From Beta vulgaris subsp. vulgaris (taxonomy: Eukaryota > Streptophyta > Magnoliopsida > Caryophyllales > Amaranthaceae): a stretch of DNA of 64,000 nucleotides. Under the pieces are notes generated by a model, which ran no database searches, was not told where the DNA came from, and worked only from the letters and a program-made list of their open reading frames with translations. Every line of letters begins with the position of its first letter. Position 1 is the stretch's first letter. The DNA lies in NCBI RefSeq assembly GCF_026745355.1, contig NC_079209.1, forward strand, positions 23,428,372 through 23,492,371, written 5' to 3'. The position numbers were made by a program, and so were the translations under genes. Shown one piece after another: positions 33,894 through 45,996 of this stretch.

Positions 33894-34600
33894 CCTTTCA
33901 TCATCAACTTCTTCAATCCCTCCCTCTTAAGAGAGGACCAGACCACCAACACCAACACCCAAGTTTCAGTGTCATGTGTATTTATAGCTAAAACATCTAT
34001 AATTGTTCAAGTGTGAGTTGTGAAATGTGGAGCATTATATGTATTTATGCACCTAAATGTCACTGTATCACTATAATCAAACATTGTAACACTAAAACGT
34101 TATTAAGAAAATGTGCAAACAATCAGTAGCAAGAAAAGAACAACACCTTAACAACAGACTATCATTTAGTGTACAACGATATATTCCAACAAGAAATACG
34201 ATACAATATGACTAAAACTTTCAATCAGATTCGAATCACTAAACAACCAAACCCCAAACCTAATTTCGCAAAATCCGAAACCAAATCCTAATTCCGCAAA
34301 ATGCGACATAAATAATTAAAACGCAATACGATTATAGCCAAAGAAACATCAAATTCACAAATTTAATCATGAAAAAAGCAAAAAAAACAAATCATAAACT
34401 CGACTATATTAGAAAAAAAAACCTAATTACAGAGGTAGGAAAAACATGGAAAAAAAATTGTACCTTCAGATGTAAAATCATTCCTCAATCTTTGATATCA
34501 ACCGCAAATTAGTTTTAATTTTTTTTCAGATCAACCGGAAATTCGTGCAAGAATCCGCAGGAATTGAAATTTCATTTTGGGAGAAATCTATCATTGAGGG
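33894..34600. other. Non-coding part of the PIF element right of the captured fragments
   Basis: AT-rich sequence with no ORF. Towards 34200-34560 on the minus strand it may hold the transposase gene's leader. Confidence 0.4.
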
Positions 34601-34824
34601 AGGAGAGAGAATCGTGGTTTTTTGAAGGGAAGGGGTGAGATTTGGACTGGGCCAGAATTTGAAATCACATGGGGAAGGGGTCTGATTTGAAAATAGCTTT
34701 TTCTAACATGACTTGGAATTGCGTTGTAATTGGCCCAATTCAAAATTCAATTATTGAGTATCCAAACACCTGATTTGGGCCAAATTCAGAATTTCAAATG
34801 AAATTCTAGTTCCCAAACAGGCCC

Positions 34825-35108
34825 TTAACCAGTTTTTCTGCTTGAAACTATAAATTGTTTAATTGACTTCAATTTAGTTAATTTAGTTTGTTTTCCGAAT
34901 TTAATTGATTCAGTTTAAACTTTTTCGGTTTCAGTTTCAATCCACACAGTTAATTCAATTTTCACTTTAGTTTAGAATTGTCTTTTTCTTTGACCCATAC
35001 ATTTTTTGTTTAAAAAGTTGATTTTTTTACCTATTACTATGAGTCAAACAATTATTTTCAGTTCTGATTCAGTTAATTTCAGTTTCTTAAAAAAACTGCA
35101 TCAACTTA
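34825..35108. other. CAGTT/AATT-rich non-coding tract
   Basis: Irregular short repeats of (T)TCAGTTT and AATTTAGTTTAATT. A similar tract recurs at 40557-40800. No gene. Confidence 0.45.
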
Positions 35109-36800
35109 GGGTGCGTTCTATTCAACTTATTGGACCTGAACTTATTGGAACTTATCTGAACTGAACTTATTGAACCTGAACTGAACTTATTGGAACTTAT
35201 TAAACCTGATTGGACCTGATTAGACCTGATTCAACTTATTGGACCTGATTGAACCTGATTGGAACTTATTGGACCTGATTGAACTTGATTGACCTTATTG
35301 GACCTTATTGGAACTTATTGACCCTGATTGAAACTTATTAGACCTTATTGGACCTGATTGAAACTTATTAGACCTTATTGAACCTGATTGAAACTTATTT
35401 GACCTTATTAGACAAAAACATTGACCATGAATAACATAAATATTACCACTAACGTAAATACTACCCTCAAAATTTTTTTATGAATAATAATTATTATAAT
35501 TCGTCCTTTAAAATAATGATTATTAATTATCTCTTATGATAATTAATTTAACAAAAAAATTACTATTTATATATTTTCCTATACATAACTTTCATCACTA
35601 ATATATCTAATAGTGTTGTTTTAATTTTATAAAATACTAGTAGAAAATCAAAAAAATAATTTTATAAAATACTAGTAGTTACTAATCTAAGATGAGCAAA
35701 AGCAGTAACTATCATTGTAAAGGGCTTGATTATGGGCCTGATTCTCCTTTTCCTAATCAATGAAAATAAGCTGAACATTATTGCTAACAACAACTCCTTC
35801 ATTCATTTCTTCAGCTTTCTTCACCTTTCATTTATTTGAATTTACTAGAAGAAAGAGAAAAAAATGTTCAAAGTGACAGTAGCTTCAACACCTCTCAGAT
35901 TTCTTCTCATTACTTCTCCTTTCTTCTCCTTTCTTCCTTCTGTTTTTTCTTTTTTTGTTCAAAATCTGCATAACACGACTTAATTATCTCTTATGTATTT
36001 TATTTTTCAAGGGCGTCGTTTCTAGGACATAAGAACTACTTGCATTAAATGTATTTTATTTTCAAGGACAACATTTCATGCTTTTAATATGTATTTTTAT
36101 TTCATGGGTGCTATGACGATGCTTATCTATGCTTACTTTATGTTCAAGAAATACTAGTTGCTTTCTCCATATCTTCTTTTATGTTTGGCTTGTAGAAGGA
36201 CGAGATGTTGGTTGAGAATTGTATGATGTACAATGATTATAATTATATCAATAGCAATATGAATAATCAAATAATAGACAATAATACAAGTATAATACTA
36301 TACATTGGTACTTTAATAAAAAATTCTAATAATAACATAATCAGCTAATAGTAATATGAATAATAAAATAATAGACATAATACAAATAAATAATAAAATA
36401 ATAGACATAATGCAAATAAATAATAAAATAATAGACACTAATACAAGTATAATACTATATAATCATTGTGGTACTTTAATTAAAATTCTAATAATAACAT
36501 AATTCGCTAATAGTGATATGAAATTATGAATAACAAAATAGTGGACAATAATACAAATGTTTATTAAACATTGACTATTTGGACCTTATTAGACCTGATT
36601 GGAACTTATTGGACCTTATTAGACCTGATTGGAACTTATTGCACCTGATTGAAACTTATTGCACCTGATTGGAACTTATTGGACCTTATTAGACCTTATT
36701 GGAACTTATTGCACTTATTAGACCTTATTGCAACTTATCTGAACTTATCTGAACTTATTGGACCTGAAACTTAATTTTTTAAGTTGAACAGAACGCACCC
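35109..36800. mobile_element. Non-autonomous Harbinger-type element with TTA duplication
   Basis: 1692 bp with inverted ends: left GGGTGCGTTCTATTCAACTT, right (reverse complement) GGGTGCGTTCTGTTCAACTT. It is flanked by TTA at 35106-35108 and 36801-36803. TTA duplication points to PIF/Harbinger. Both subterminal regions (35125-35410 and 36570-36775) are built from degenerate TTATTGGACCTGATTGGAAC-type repeats. The middle is AT-rich and holds a three-copy ~30-bp repeat around 36355-36450 (AATAATAAAATAATAGACA). No protein-coding sequence. Confidence 0.85.
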
Positions 36801-37369
36801 TTAGGTGGAATTTGATATCGGTTATGTCATATGCATCTTTTTATCTCTTCATGTTTCGGGTCAAAGACTTACCTGTTACATAAATTTTGAACTCGGTTGG
36901 ACTTTTGTCATATCGGTTGAACTTGTCGGAACCAACGATACCATCAAGATTCAAGAGACGCGTCTATATTTGTCTACAAATCGCGTTTGAAAGTTGCTAA
37001 GTTTACTGTAAAATTGTTTTATCAAAGGTTCGACAGTACATTTGGCTGATATTAAAATTTCTATCACAAATTCTTCATTATAGAATGTAAAGTCATTGTT
37101 CATTTGTATGTTGATTATAATTACGTTAGTGATACTAAATGTAATTATGTATGATAACTTTGTAATGTTACTATGTAAGTTATGTTTTCTATATATAGTT
37201 TTCAATGTGTACATTGACTTGTAACTATTAATCATGAATTGATGATTGATGGTTATCAAGGTGATGATGATTTTATAATAGTGAATGATCATAATTTATG
37301 ATGATGATGATTAAAGTTGATAAACACAAGCTAATATAATACAAGTATAATGTGACAAAAATCAATGTA
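36801..37369. other. AT-rich intergenic DNA
   Basis: No gene recognised. Short ORFs (36805-36990, 36951-37292) have no recognisable motifs. Confidence 0.4.
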
Positions 37370-38780
37370 TAGTTGGTTAATCATTAGGCTAAACTAGATC
37401 AGTATATTGTACAGATAGATGTATTACATTTCGAGTATATATTAATGTATAGAATAGTGTATAGATCAAAGTATTGAATTTTACATATAGATTAGTATAA
37501 ACACAAGCTAGTACGAATTAATTAGTATATAGAATAGTTAATGTGAGTGGATAATCATTAAGCTAACCGTATTTAAGTGTAATGCATTTTGAAACTAAAA
37601 ACATTTACTAAATGATTAAGAGCACTTATTGGACTAAATGAATGTGTCAATGGCACTCGATAAGCAAATTTAAGATAACAATACAATATTTGAGTTAATA
37701 ATTTTTATGTGAAATGCATTTAGAAACTAAAAACATCTAATAGAACTGAAAAAATGTGTTGTTATTTTATTAGATGAATGTTTGGGTGTTGGTCGGTAAG
37801 CTAATTCAAGAAAACTATACTCTATTTAAGTTAAGCATCCAATCTTACTCGCGCTATGAGCTATTGAGACTCGAGTCAGTATCACTATGGTATAATATTA
37901 TCATTAGTTGAATAAGTGTCTTTGTTTTAGTCTATAACCTAAAATGTCTATATTACTCGTGTTCAACTAATATTTAAGTAGTTCAAAGTGTGTCATTGTT
38001 TAAGTGATAAATTAATATATTAAACCTGTTTTTCTATTAATTATGATATTTGTACATCAACACACACATCACTCGCATCCATATTATGTAATAGTAACAA
38101 TGCTAACAAGAACAATGTATTAGCGTATAGATCAATGTATCACATTTAAAGTACATATTAGTGTGTAGATCAATTAATTGCTTTCCAATATAGATTAGCA
38201 TGCAAACACAATATAATAAAAGTTTAGGTTAGTGTATAGATTAGTTAATGTAAAAGGATAGTTATTAGACTAATCTTCTTTTAAGTGTAATGCATTTCGA
38301 AACTAATAATATTTAGTTGAATGATTCCAAGTACTTGTTGGACTAAATGACTGTGACAATGGTTAGTCATTAAGCTAATTCAAGATAGCAATACAATATT
38401 TTAGTTAATCATCTCTTATGTGAAATGCATATTCAAACTTAAAACATCTAATTGAACTGATATGTTGTTACTGGGTTTGATGAATGTATCAATGTATAAA
38501 TGTATAAGTTAAATGCTTTGAAACTGAAAACTGTTGTTGAATTAGATTAATACGTATCAATATAAGTCAATAAGTTTTTTTAAGATAATAATTCTTCATT
38601 TTACGTTAATCATCACAAAGATATATTCATTTGGATACTCAAAACATCTACTTGAATTGAAAGAAATTATCAAATAAGACTAATAAGAATCTTATTACAA
38701 TATGATGTTTGTTATCTTCTATTAAATTTCTACATATGTGAGTGTAAAAAAAAAACTATTTTATCAGATGGATTTATATA
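37370..38780. repeat. Diverged two-unit tandem duplication, ~710-bp period
   Basis: Blocks in the first unit recur 708-716 bp downstream in the same order. For example GTATTACATTT (37421) pairs with GTATCACATTT (38137), and AAGTGTAATGCATTT (37575) with AAGTGTAATGCATTT (38283). A sub-motif (AATGCATTT.GAAACTAAAAACATCTA) repeats about every 120-130 bp inside each unit. AT-rich and non-coding. Confidence 0.7.
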
Positions 38781-38864
38781 CAGATTAAGAGGATTCTACG
38801 AATATATGATCAAACTATTGGGTTTATATAAGTGACTCGATTAATAATAACAATAAATCATAAT

Positions 38865-38952
38865 AATAATGATAATAATAATAAAATCATCGACAACAAT
38901 AATAATAATCATCATTAACAACAATAACAACAACAACAACAACAACAACAAC

Positions 38953-39035
<83 letters not shown>

Positions 39036-39053
39036 TAATAATAATAATAATAA
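38865..39053. repeat. AAC/AAT trinucleotide microsatellite
   Basis: A mixed AAC then a long nearly perfect AAT run. The poly-Asn, poly-Leu and poly-Ile ORFs over it (38841-39183) are artefacts. Confidence 0.97.
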
Positions 39054-40556
39054 TTTGTTCTTGCTTATCAAAAGAACAATCTACAACAATCACCTAAGTG
39101 ACAAATCAACTATAGATGATAGAAGATCGACGACCCATGACAAGTCATATTACATCATACGGATCGACATCCTCACCCTTTAGATGCAAACAATCCAACA
39201 TCTTCCATCCCCTCTCTCTCTAATCAGATCTAAAAACTAAAAACTCCAAACTACTCTCTTATCATTCTTTCTATTACTTAAACCCTAAACCACATGTCTC
39301 TCTTTATCTTTATTTTCTTACTTAATTTTCTGCATTTGGCCAATACAATGATCTAATTGGCAAGCTTTGGTTTTTCTAAGGTCTGAAGATGGAGTGAAGG
39401 TGAAGTGTTGGATTTTTTCAATGGCTTGACGAGGGCTGTAGATGAGACTTATGCTTGAATTGAAATTTATGGGTATGATGTGTAAGTTTTCGTTTTCATT
39501 ACATTTGAATTATGCTTGAGTATTTTTTTTCATGCTTTATTTATGCTTGCTCATTTGCAATGGCGGGGTATAATGTGTAAATTTGTTGTGTTCGTTTAAG
39601 ATTTCTGGATATAATGTGTAAAATTTTCTATGTTTTTATTTTTAGAATGTTTGAATATACACTTTCCGAATTTCGATTTGTTCGATTTTCTTCATTTATG
39701 CTTAAATTATATTTTAGTTATTTTTTTTCGTTTATTTTTCTATGAAGTTTTTTTTTATGATATAGCTTCAAATCTGTTTTTTGATTTTGATTTTCTAGAG
39801 TATGTTGGTACTTGTTTGGTTGGTCGTTTGGAACCCATTGAACTTGGTAATGCCCCTTACGAAGATGATGAAACTTTTTGGTTGGTTGCAATCTGTTGAT
39901 TTTCTATTTTGTTAATGGTCATGCTGAAAGTTCTGTTGCATAAAACAACATATCATCTTGTCAAAAAAGAGAGACTCTCAAGTGATAAAAAAAGGTAAGA
40001 TTTTAGTGAGTTTGTTTATGCAGGGAAATTCCTGTTTTGAAAACTGAACGTTTATGATAGTAAATTTCATTCTCATTAGCTTCATGAATTATCTACATGT
40101 GTTAGCTTAGCTTTGTATATTGACTGTAAATACAATTGCTTTGCAGGTTTACCCGTTTCAAAGCTATAGGAAGTGGAAGCATGACCTTTACTAGAGTTTT
40201 TCTGCAATAGATTTATGCATTAATAATGAATTTACTGTTTTGAGAGAGTGTGATAGAAGTATATGTAACAAATTGTATATACTCCTAGTACACAGCGAAC
40301 ACTGACTTCATGTTTATATATTTTCTCATATATCTATTTAATATCACTTCCAATCATTTAGAAGTATATATACGTAGAGTGATAATCATTTGGAAGTATA
40401 CATATATTCTTAGCAATGTATGCTAGATTTCTGCTTAACTTTTAAATTCTAACATTGTGGTTCATATATCTTGCACCAATACTTTAAATTGAGGAGTTGA
40501 GGGTTTTGCATGCATCTCCAATTTCCAAGATTGTTTATAAGACGAGCTTTTTTAAA
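39054..40556. other. Intergenic DNA, no supported gene
   Basis: A leader-like CT-rich stretch (39200-39310) is followed by AT-rich sequence with scattered short reading frames, for example EYVGTCLVGRLEPIELGNAP at about 39796-39855. I cannot assign any of it to a family. It could be a decayed gene or the outer part of the transposon to the right. Confidence 0.35.
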
Positions 40557-40800
40557 AGAGCTGATTCGATTTAGTTTAAAACAATTTTATTCAGTTTTAT
40601 ACATTTCAATTAAAACCAATTTAATTCAGTTCAGTTTAAAACAATTTTGTTCAGTTTGATTCAGTAGTTCAGTTAAAAAACAGTTTGAAACAGTTTTCAG
40701 TTAAGTTCAGTTCATTTTTAGTTCAGTTTAAATTGGTTTTCCATTAGTTTGTTTTCGGTTGAGTTTCAGTTCAGTTTCAGTTCAGTTAACAGCAATTTAC
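40557..40800. repeat. CAGTT-rich simple repeat tract
   Basis: Dense irregular repetition of TTCAGTT/GTTTCAGTTCAG. It resembles 34825-35100. Confidence 0.6.
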
Positions 40801-41215
40801 TTTAATCTAATGAACTTATCGATTTTTAACTTTTCAGTTATGGGTCAATTGAGTTCGATTGGTTATTACTTTGCAGTTTAATCATCGATTTTCAATCAAA
40901 CTGACAGCATTACACATGTCCGTATGGAGAAACGTGCGCACAACTCAAAATGCAAGGAAAATAAAACAAAACGCTAGGAGCTAAAGGCAAAGACGGGGCC
41001 AATGAACATGCACAGATAACCAAAACATGATTTAAAAAATGAAAAGTAACTGATTTGACAGTTTTTAATGCATAATTAATTACCAAAAAGTGTTAGGCCT
41101 CAGTTGCACGGATTACAAACGTTGACCTTTCTCTCTCTAAAATTTTCCCCCAAAACGCTCCTCATAAACTATTCTCTCTACCACCAACGCAAAGTCCCAT
41201 CAAACGAGAACTCCA

Positions 41216-41593
41216 ATGGCTAACCAAAGGCAAGTTTGTACCCAATTTTTAAGTATTTGTTACAGTTATAAATAACTAACAAATTTTTAATTTTAAATTT
41301 TTGTCAATGTAATTCAGTACTCAAGAAGAGGAGGCTTTGAGCTCCACCCTAGTGACCAGATATTTCTGTGGACTGAGTATGTTATTTTGAAAATAAAGAA
41401 TTTATAAATTTAGTTATTTAGTGTGAAAGATAAGTAATTTTGTTGGTGGTGCAGAAGTGAGGACCCGGACATGCAAATTCCATTGGTCCCATACAAACGA
41501 GCAAAGGGTAGCAAGAAGAGAACAACAGACACAATAAGTGAACCATTCGTTGACCCAGAGATACTTGAACAATTGAATCAAGAACACTGGTGA
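41216..41593 (+). CDS. Small three-exon ORF of unknown function, likely 5' part of the transposon
   Basis: A phase-consistent model has exons 41216-41233, 41318-41376 and 41458-41593, giving 70 residues. It starts MANQRQYSRRGGFELHPSDQ and ends EILEQLNQEHW. All junctions are GT-AG. The acceptor AAG|T at 41457 is chosen over the one 3 bp earlier because it keeps the frame open. There is a basic patch KRAKGSKKR and a hydrophilic, disordered-looking composition. I do not recognise the family. It precedes the TGTTCA-rich tract and may be the first exons of the degenerate Ulp1-type gene or a separate small ORF of that element. Confidence 0.35.
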
Positions 41594-41639
41594 TTTATGA
41601 CGTTTACCTCTTTGAATTTCGACACATTTATTGATTTTG

Positions 41640-42670
41640 TTGTTCATTAGGTCTAAATCGAATGTTCGTATACTCATCTATAATGTTAACTAGTTGGGAA
41701 TTCACGACCAGTACTTGAGGTTCAATGTTCCCTAGAAGCATGTGTAATGTTCGTTGAAAGCATTTGTGATATTCAATTCAATTGGATCTGATGTTCGCTC
41801 AGTATTTGTGATGTTCGTTTTGGTTAGATGTTTTCTTATCTTCAAAACAAAACGTCACCTGTTCTCTAAAGTGTGGTTGATGTTCGTTTCATATCCGATG
41901 TTCATTAGACGCGTGTGCAATGTTCATTGAAAGCGAAAATAATCTTCAGTTCAATTGTTTCCTCGATGTTCATTAATATTAGTTAGATGTTCACTAGAAG
42001 CAGCTATAATGCTAACAATGGATTTGGGGTTCACTAGTTTGTTTTATATGTTATTCGTGTGTTCATAACCATACGACGTGTGTTCATATATATGTGGTTG
42101 ATGTTCTTTTCTTATGTTCAAAACAATAGGTCGCATGTTTCACTAAAGTGTGGTTGTTGTTCGTTTTTTATACAATGTTCATTAGACACGTGTATAATGT
42201 TCATTGAAAGCAGAAATGATGTTCAGTTCAATTGTCTCCCCTGATGTTCATTGTCGTTAGTTAGATGTTCACTGGAAGCAACTATAACACTCAGTGAAAG
42301 CTTATCTCGTATTCAGTTTGATTGGATCTGGTGTTCACTACTCTATGTTAGATGTTATTCTTATTTACATAACCATACAACACTTGTTCAATAATGTGTG
42401 GTTGATGTCGTTTTCACATGTAATGTTCATTGAAGCATAGAGGATGTTCATTGCGATATATAATGTTCAATTTAACCGTGCCTGATGTTCACTACTATTA
42501 GTTCGATTTTTAACGATAACATGTGATGTTCATTACTTTTATGCATATATAATATATAATACAATAGGGTCTAATGTTCACTACTTTAACGATGTTCATT
42601 TCTTATGTTTATAAAAATATGTGACATGTTCAGTACTTTTGTGTCAAATGTTCTTTTAATTTGTAATGTA
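41640..42670. repeat. TGTTCA-motif tract (first block)
   Basis: TGTTC, mostly as (A/G)ATGTTCA(T/C)T, occurs at least 30 times on the plus strand in about 1 kb, spaced roughly 15-50 bp. Random expectation is near one. The intervals share further phrases (GAAAGCAG, GTTAGATGTTCACTAG). The same motif fills the later introns of this element. Confidence 0.9.
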
Positions 42671-42688
42671 TTGTTGTGATTTAAGTAG

Positions 42689-45196
42689 GGTGGAGGAACA
42701 TGAGACACGAACTGGACCTAAGCAACAAGGTGAACAACCAGCCCAACAACCTGGACAAGGTGAACACCAGGTCCAACAAACTGAACAATGTGAACATTAG
42801 GCAAGCTAGCCTAAACATGAGCAACAACAGTGTCCTTAGTGGCTAACTGAGCTGACTGAGGGAAGCAGGTTAGTAATGTTCATAGCATGTCAGTCACGTG
42901 ATCATTTAAATAAGCCTCATGTTCATTATAACTAATTTCTTCAACAACCCTATTGTGTAGTCCGATAAATTATGTTCCCCGTCCGGATACAATAGCCACC
43001 ATCTTAAGCATGCATGATGATCTTCTGTATATTTCATGTGCATACTTTTACATTACTCGAACGTGACATTACCATGATTACATATTTACAGGGATGGGCA
43101 AGCTGCACAACAAGGAAAGAAACATGTTTCAAAAATATCCTTGGTTACCAACAAGGTCAAGGACCTAGCCTCTTCCGACGACACCGATAGAGAATAGGTA
43201 TTACATAGAACTTGTCATATGTCCTTTATCCTACATATTAGGTAATGGTTCTTATTGTTTTATGGCATTTCTAGGCGAGTTGCTGATGACGATGACATTG
43301 AGTATGTTCCACCAGGCAAGAGGAGCAAGGTTGCTGGGAGGTAATTAGTTTGGCGTCCATAATGTATGGAGAACATAATGTTTGTCAACCACCATAAATC
43401 ACTAAATACACTTGCAGCATGCATGGAAGCAAGGAAGATCGCTGACCGGGGGGAAAGGACCATCCCAACAGCTCTAATTGGAGGGTGCTTAGATGACATC
43501 TACCACTGATCCATTGTAAGTAAATATAATGCCAGTAATTACAAATGAACATTTGCATCTTTGTCTTGAACATGTCTTTCATTTTTCATGAACATTAGTA
43601 TTAGCAGCTGAACATGTGAGTGTATTAACAGCTGAACATTAGTGAGAATATATATGACCATGTTTACCAGTTTATATGGACATTTGATATGTTTGATGCA
43701 CCTGACACAAGGGGACTAGTTACATTAACCTATGTACTAGGTCGAGCAAATCAATTGTAAACAAGTGAACATTACATGCATATTTATATTGTCCATGTTC
43801 ATTTCCATTACTTCCAAAATGGACATGTACAACTTTGGATTGAACATGTGTTCCATCTGAAATGAAAATCAAATATTAGAAAAAACCTTGCTTAAGAAAA
43901 TGTCGCATGCACATATGCATTACATGGGTAGTGCACATTATTGTAGGTAGTGAACATGTAGATGGATGTAGGTGTACACGTGTCGGTCATCAAATAAACA
44001 TGTGTGTTCTTATATTGGCAAAGTCCAGTGGACATTACTTGTGTTTATTGAAATGAGTTGTGCCCCATGTTTCAGATTTAGTGGCACCTAGTCTGCTGAG
44101 ATGCAGACAGGTCCAGATGCTGTGCTGCCTCGGACAGTTGGTTCCCAAGGGATCCAAGAAGTCATTGGGTGCCAATCACATCATCAAGCTACACCACACT
44201 ATCCATCCTTTAATGAAGCTATTGCAGAGCATTGTCGGTGACAAGGCGAAAAAACAAGCAATCCGGGACATAGAATTCGATAGACTTTTGGTGATGGACT
44301 TTGAGAAGTACAACACCAATATCATCGCAACCATCACTTACCACATCATTTGCTCTAGTGCAAGCTTGCAACTGGAACGTGGGAAGGAGGTCAAGACATA
44401 GGCTATAGACGTGCACCTGGTGTATGACATGGCAACGGGAGGGCTGCCCATTATTGAGCCAACACCTTTTGATACAACTTCGGCCTACAATAAGATGATG
44501 GTGGAGTGGAGGGGGTACCATGGAATGAGGAAATTTGGTTGTTCGTCGTTGAATCAGATTGTGGATAAGCTGTCGATTGAGGAGGTTAGTGACAGCTAGA
44601 AGAGGAGTTTCTTGGTAGCTGCTGTGAACTCCTGCATCAAGAGCATCTTGAACTCCCAGCCCAGCCCAGCCTGCTTAATCACGGATGGCCACATCAACCA
44701 AATTCCAAACTACGATTGGTGCACGTACACCATTGAATCCATCATCCATGCCACCCGACTACTAGAAGGACAAACCAAACCCGTTTTTCATTGACCCCAC
44801 TCCCTTCTTGATCGTAAGTCATCTATTCTTGCACTGTAACCAGTTTTCATATTACCATTGTTTATTTGCGTTGGTATGGCATCGTACCTTATATCAATTG
44901 GCACTAACTTTTGTTATTTATAGGTCTTCTACTTTGATCGAGTTCTCAATCAGTTGTGTCCACCCCCTCGAGAATCCCCCCTGATCAGCATCTAGGGTAG
45001 GGAATTGGTGAAGAAGCGAAACACCCAGGAACTGCGCCATGGATTTGGAGTTGGCGCAGTTCTTGACCGGATACCAATTGCCCCTACCATTGAGAAAATC
45101 CTCGATCAACCTTCCCTACAACAACAACAACAACAACGGTAGCAACAACAGCACCATCAACAATAACAACAATAAAACCAACAGCAACACAACATC

Positions 45197-45227
<31 letters not shown>

Positions 45228-45276
45228 CCAACAGTTCCCCGCTCCACAAGTCAGCTCCCCTCCAACAGACCTTAAG
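42689..45276 (+). pseudogene. Ulp1-type transposon gene, 5' and middle exons (degenerate)
   Basis: Recognisable exon blocks: a Gln-rich block at 42689-42790 (VEEHETRTGPKQQGEQPAQQ); 43092-43198 (DGQAAQQGKKHVSK); 43275-43342 (VADDDDIEYVPPGKRSKVAG); 43418-43508 (EARKIADRGERTIPTALIGG then CLDDIYH); 44076-44813 and 44924-45276. The last two give a large domain ending QIPNYDWCTYTIESIIHATR ... FFIDPTPFLI|VFYFDRVLNQ. That splice (44813/44924) is GT-AG and restores the motif. A CAA-repeat poly-Gln stretch follows (45117-45230). In related plant transposon ORFs this region precedes a C48 (Ulp1/SUMO) peptidase domain. Stops (for example after KEVKT at 44399 and EVSDS at 44597) and shifts make it a pseudogene. 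Confidence 0.7.
43540..44045. repeat. Inverted-orientation block of the TGTTCA motif (GAACAT/GGACAT)
   Basis: Within one intron the motif appears as its complement (TGAACATG, GGACATTT) more than ten times, while TGTTCA is rare here. Confidence 0.75.
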
Positions 45277-45978
45277 GTACCTTTTGTACTTTCATCATCT
45301 GACTCCTATGTTCATTCTACTGAGTTACATGTTAACATACAATGTGCCATATGTTCACATATTACATGATGTTCATGTGACGTCATTGTAAGGTTCATGT
45401 AATATCCCAAAAATTTAAACCTTCCTAAATTAATTAATAATAATTAGTGATTAAAATTTTCCTTTAATTATAAGGTATGACTAAATTTTGTTACTCTATA
45501 CCCAAGTAAAGTGATAATTAATTCGTTAAATAAATATATGTTTCAAATAATAACAAGTTATGTTAGATTAAATAATAACATTAGTGATATTAAGAAAACA
45601 AAATAATAAACCAATGAATTACTAGAAGTACTTCTAAGTTCTAATAAAATACTTAGTATTAAGAACAAAAAGAAAAAAGAAAAGAAGAAAAAGAAAAGAA
45701 AAAGGAAAAGAAAAAGAGAAAAGAAAAGAAAAAGAAAAAGGGAAATAAAAAAAACAGATGCTACTGTTCATCCCCTTTTTTTCTGCTCTCTTCAACCCGA
45801 CAATGGAGTGTAATTCAGGATAGAATTTTTTTTACACAAACAAACTCAACCTCCATTAAAAACTTCAATCCAAATCAAACCCACCTAAAAATCTAATATT
45901 TATCAAATCAATCCACCCAAATTTCAGTTTCTTCATCAAATCAACCCTCCAAAATTCAGAAATTTCAACCCCAACCAT

Positions 45979-45996
45979 GGCTATAAATAGCCATGA
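45979..45996 (+). promoter_or_regulatory. LTR TATA box inside an inverted repeat
   Basis: ATGGCTATAAATAGCCAT: a TATAAATA box whose flanks ATGGCTAT/ATAGCCAT are inverted. The same sequence is at 54758-54775 in the other LTR. Promoter role is inferred. Confidence 0.6.

Larger units (their letters stand above)
29000..34824 (-). mobile_element. PIF/Harbinger DNA transposon, 5.8 kb, with captured gene fragments
   Basis: The ends are inverted: left GGTAGCGTTTGGGAAC, right (reverse complement) GGGCCTGTTTGGGAAC. This is the plant PIF/Harbinger terminus style, followed on both sides by subterminal GAATTGAATTCC/TTTCAAAT-type sequence. The flanking trinucleotides are CAA and TTA, so the 3-bp duplication is not perfectly kept. 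The element encodes the two PIF proteins on the minus strand, a Myb/SANT-like ORF1 (29371-31356) and a DDE transposase (31861-~32985). Between the transposase and the right end it carries pieces of two host genes on the plus strand. Confidence 0.87.

Noticed and set aside
38841..39183. Long ORFs on both strands encoding poly-Asn, poly-Leu and poly-Ile
   Set aside because: They are translations of the AAC/AAT microsatellite in different frames.
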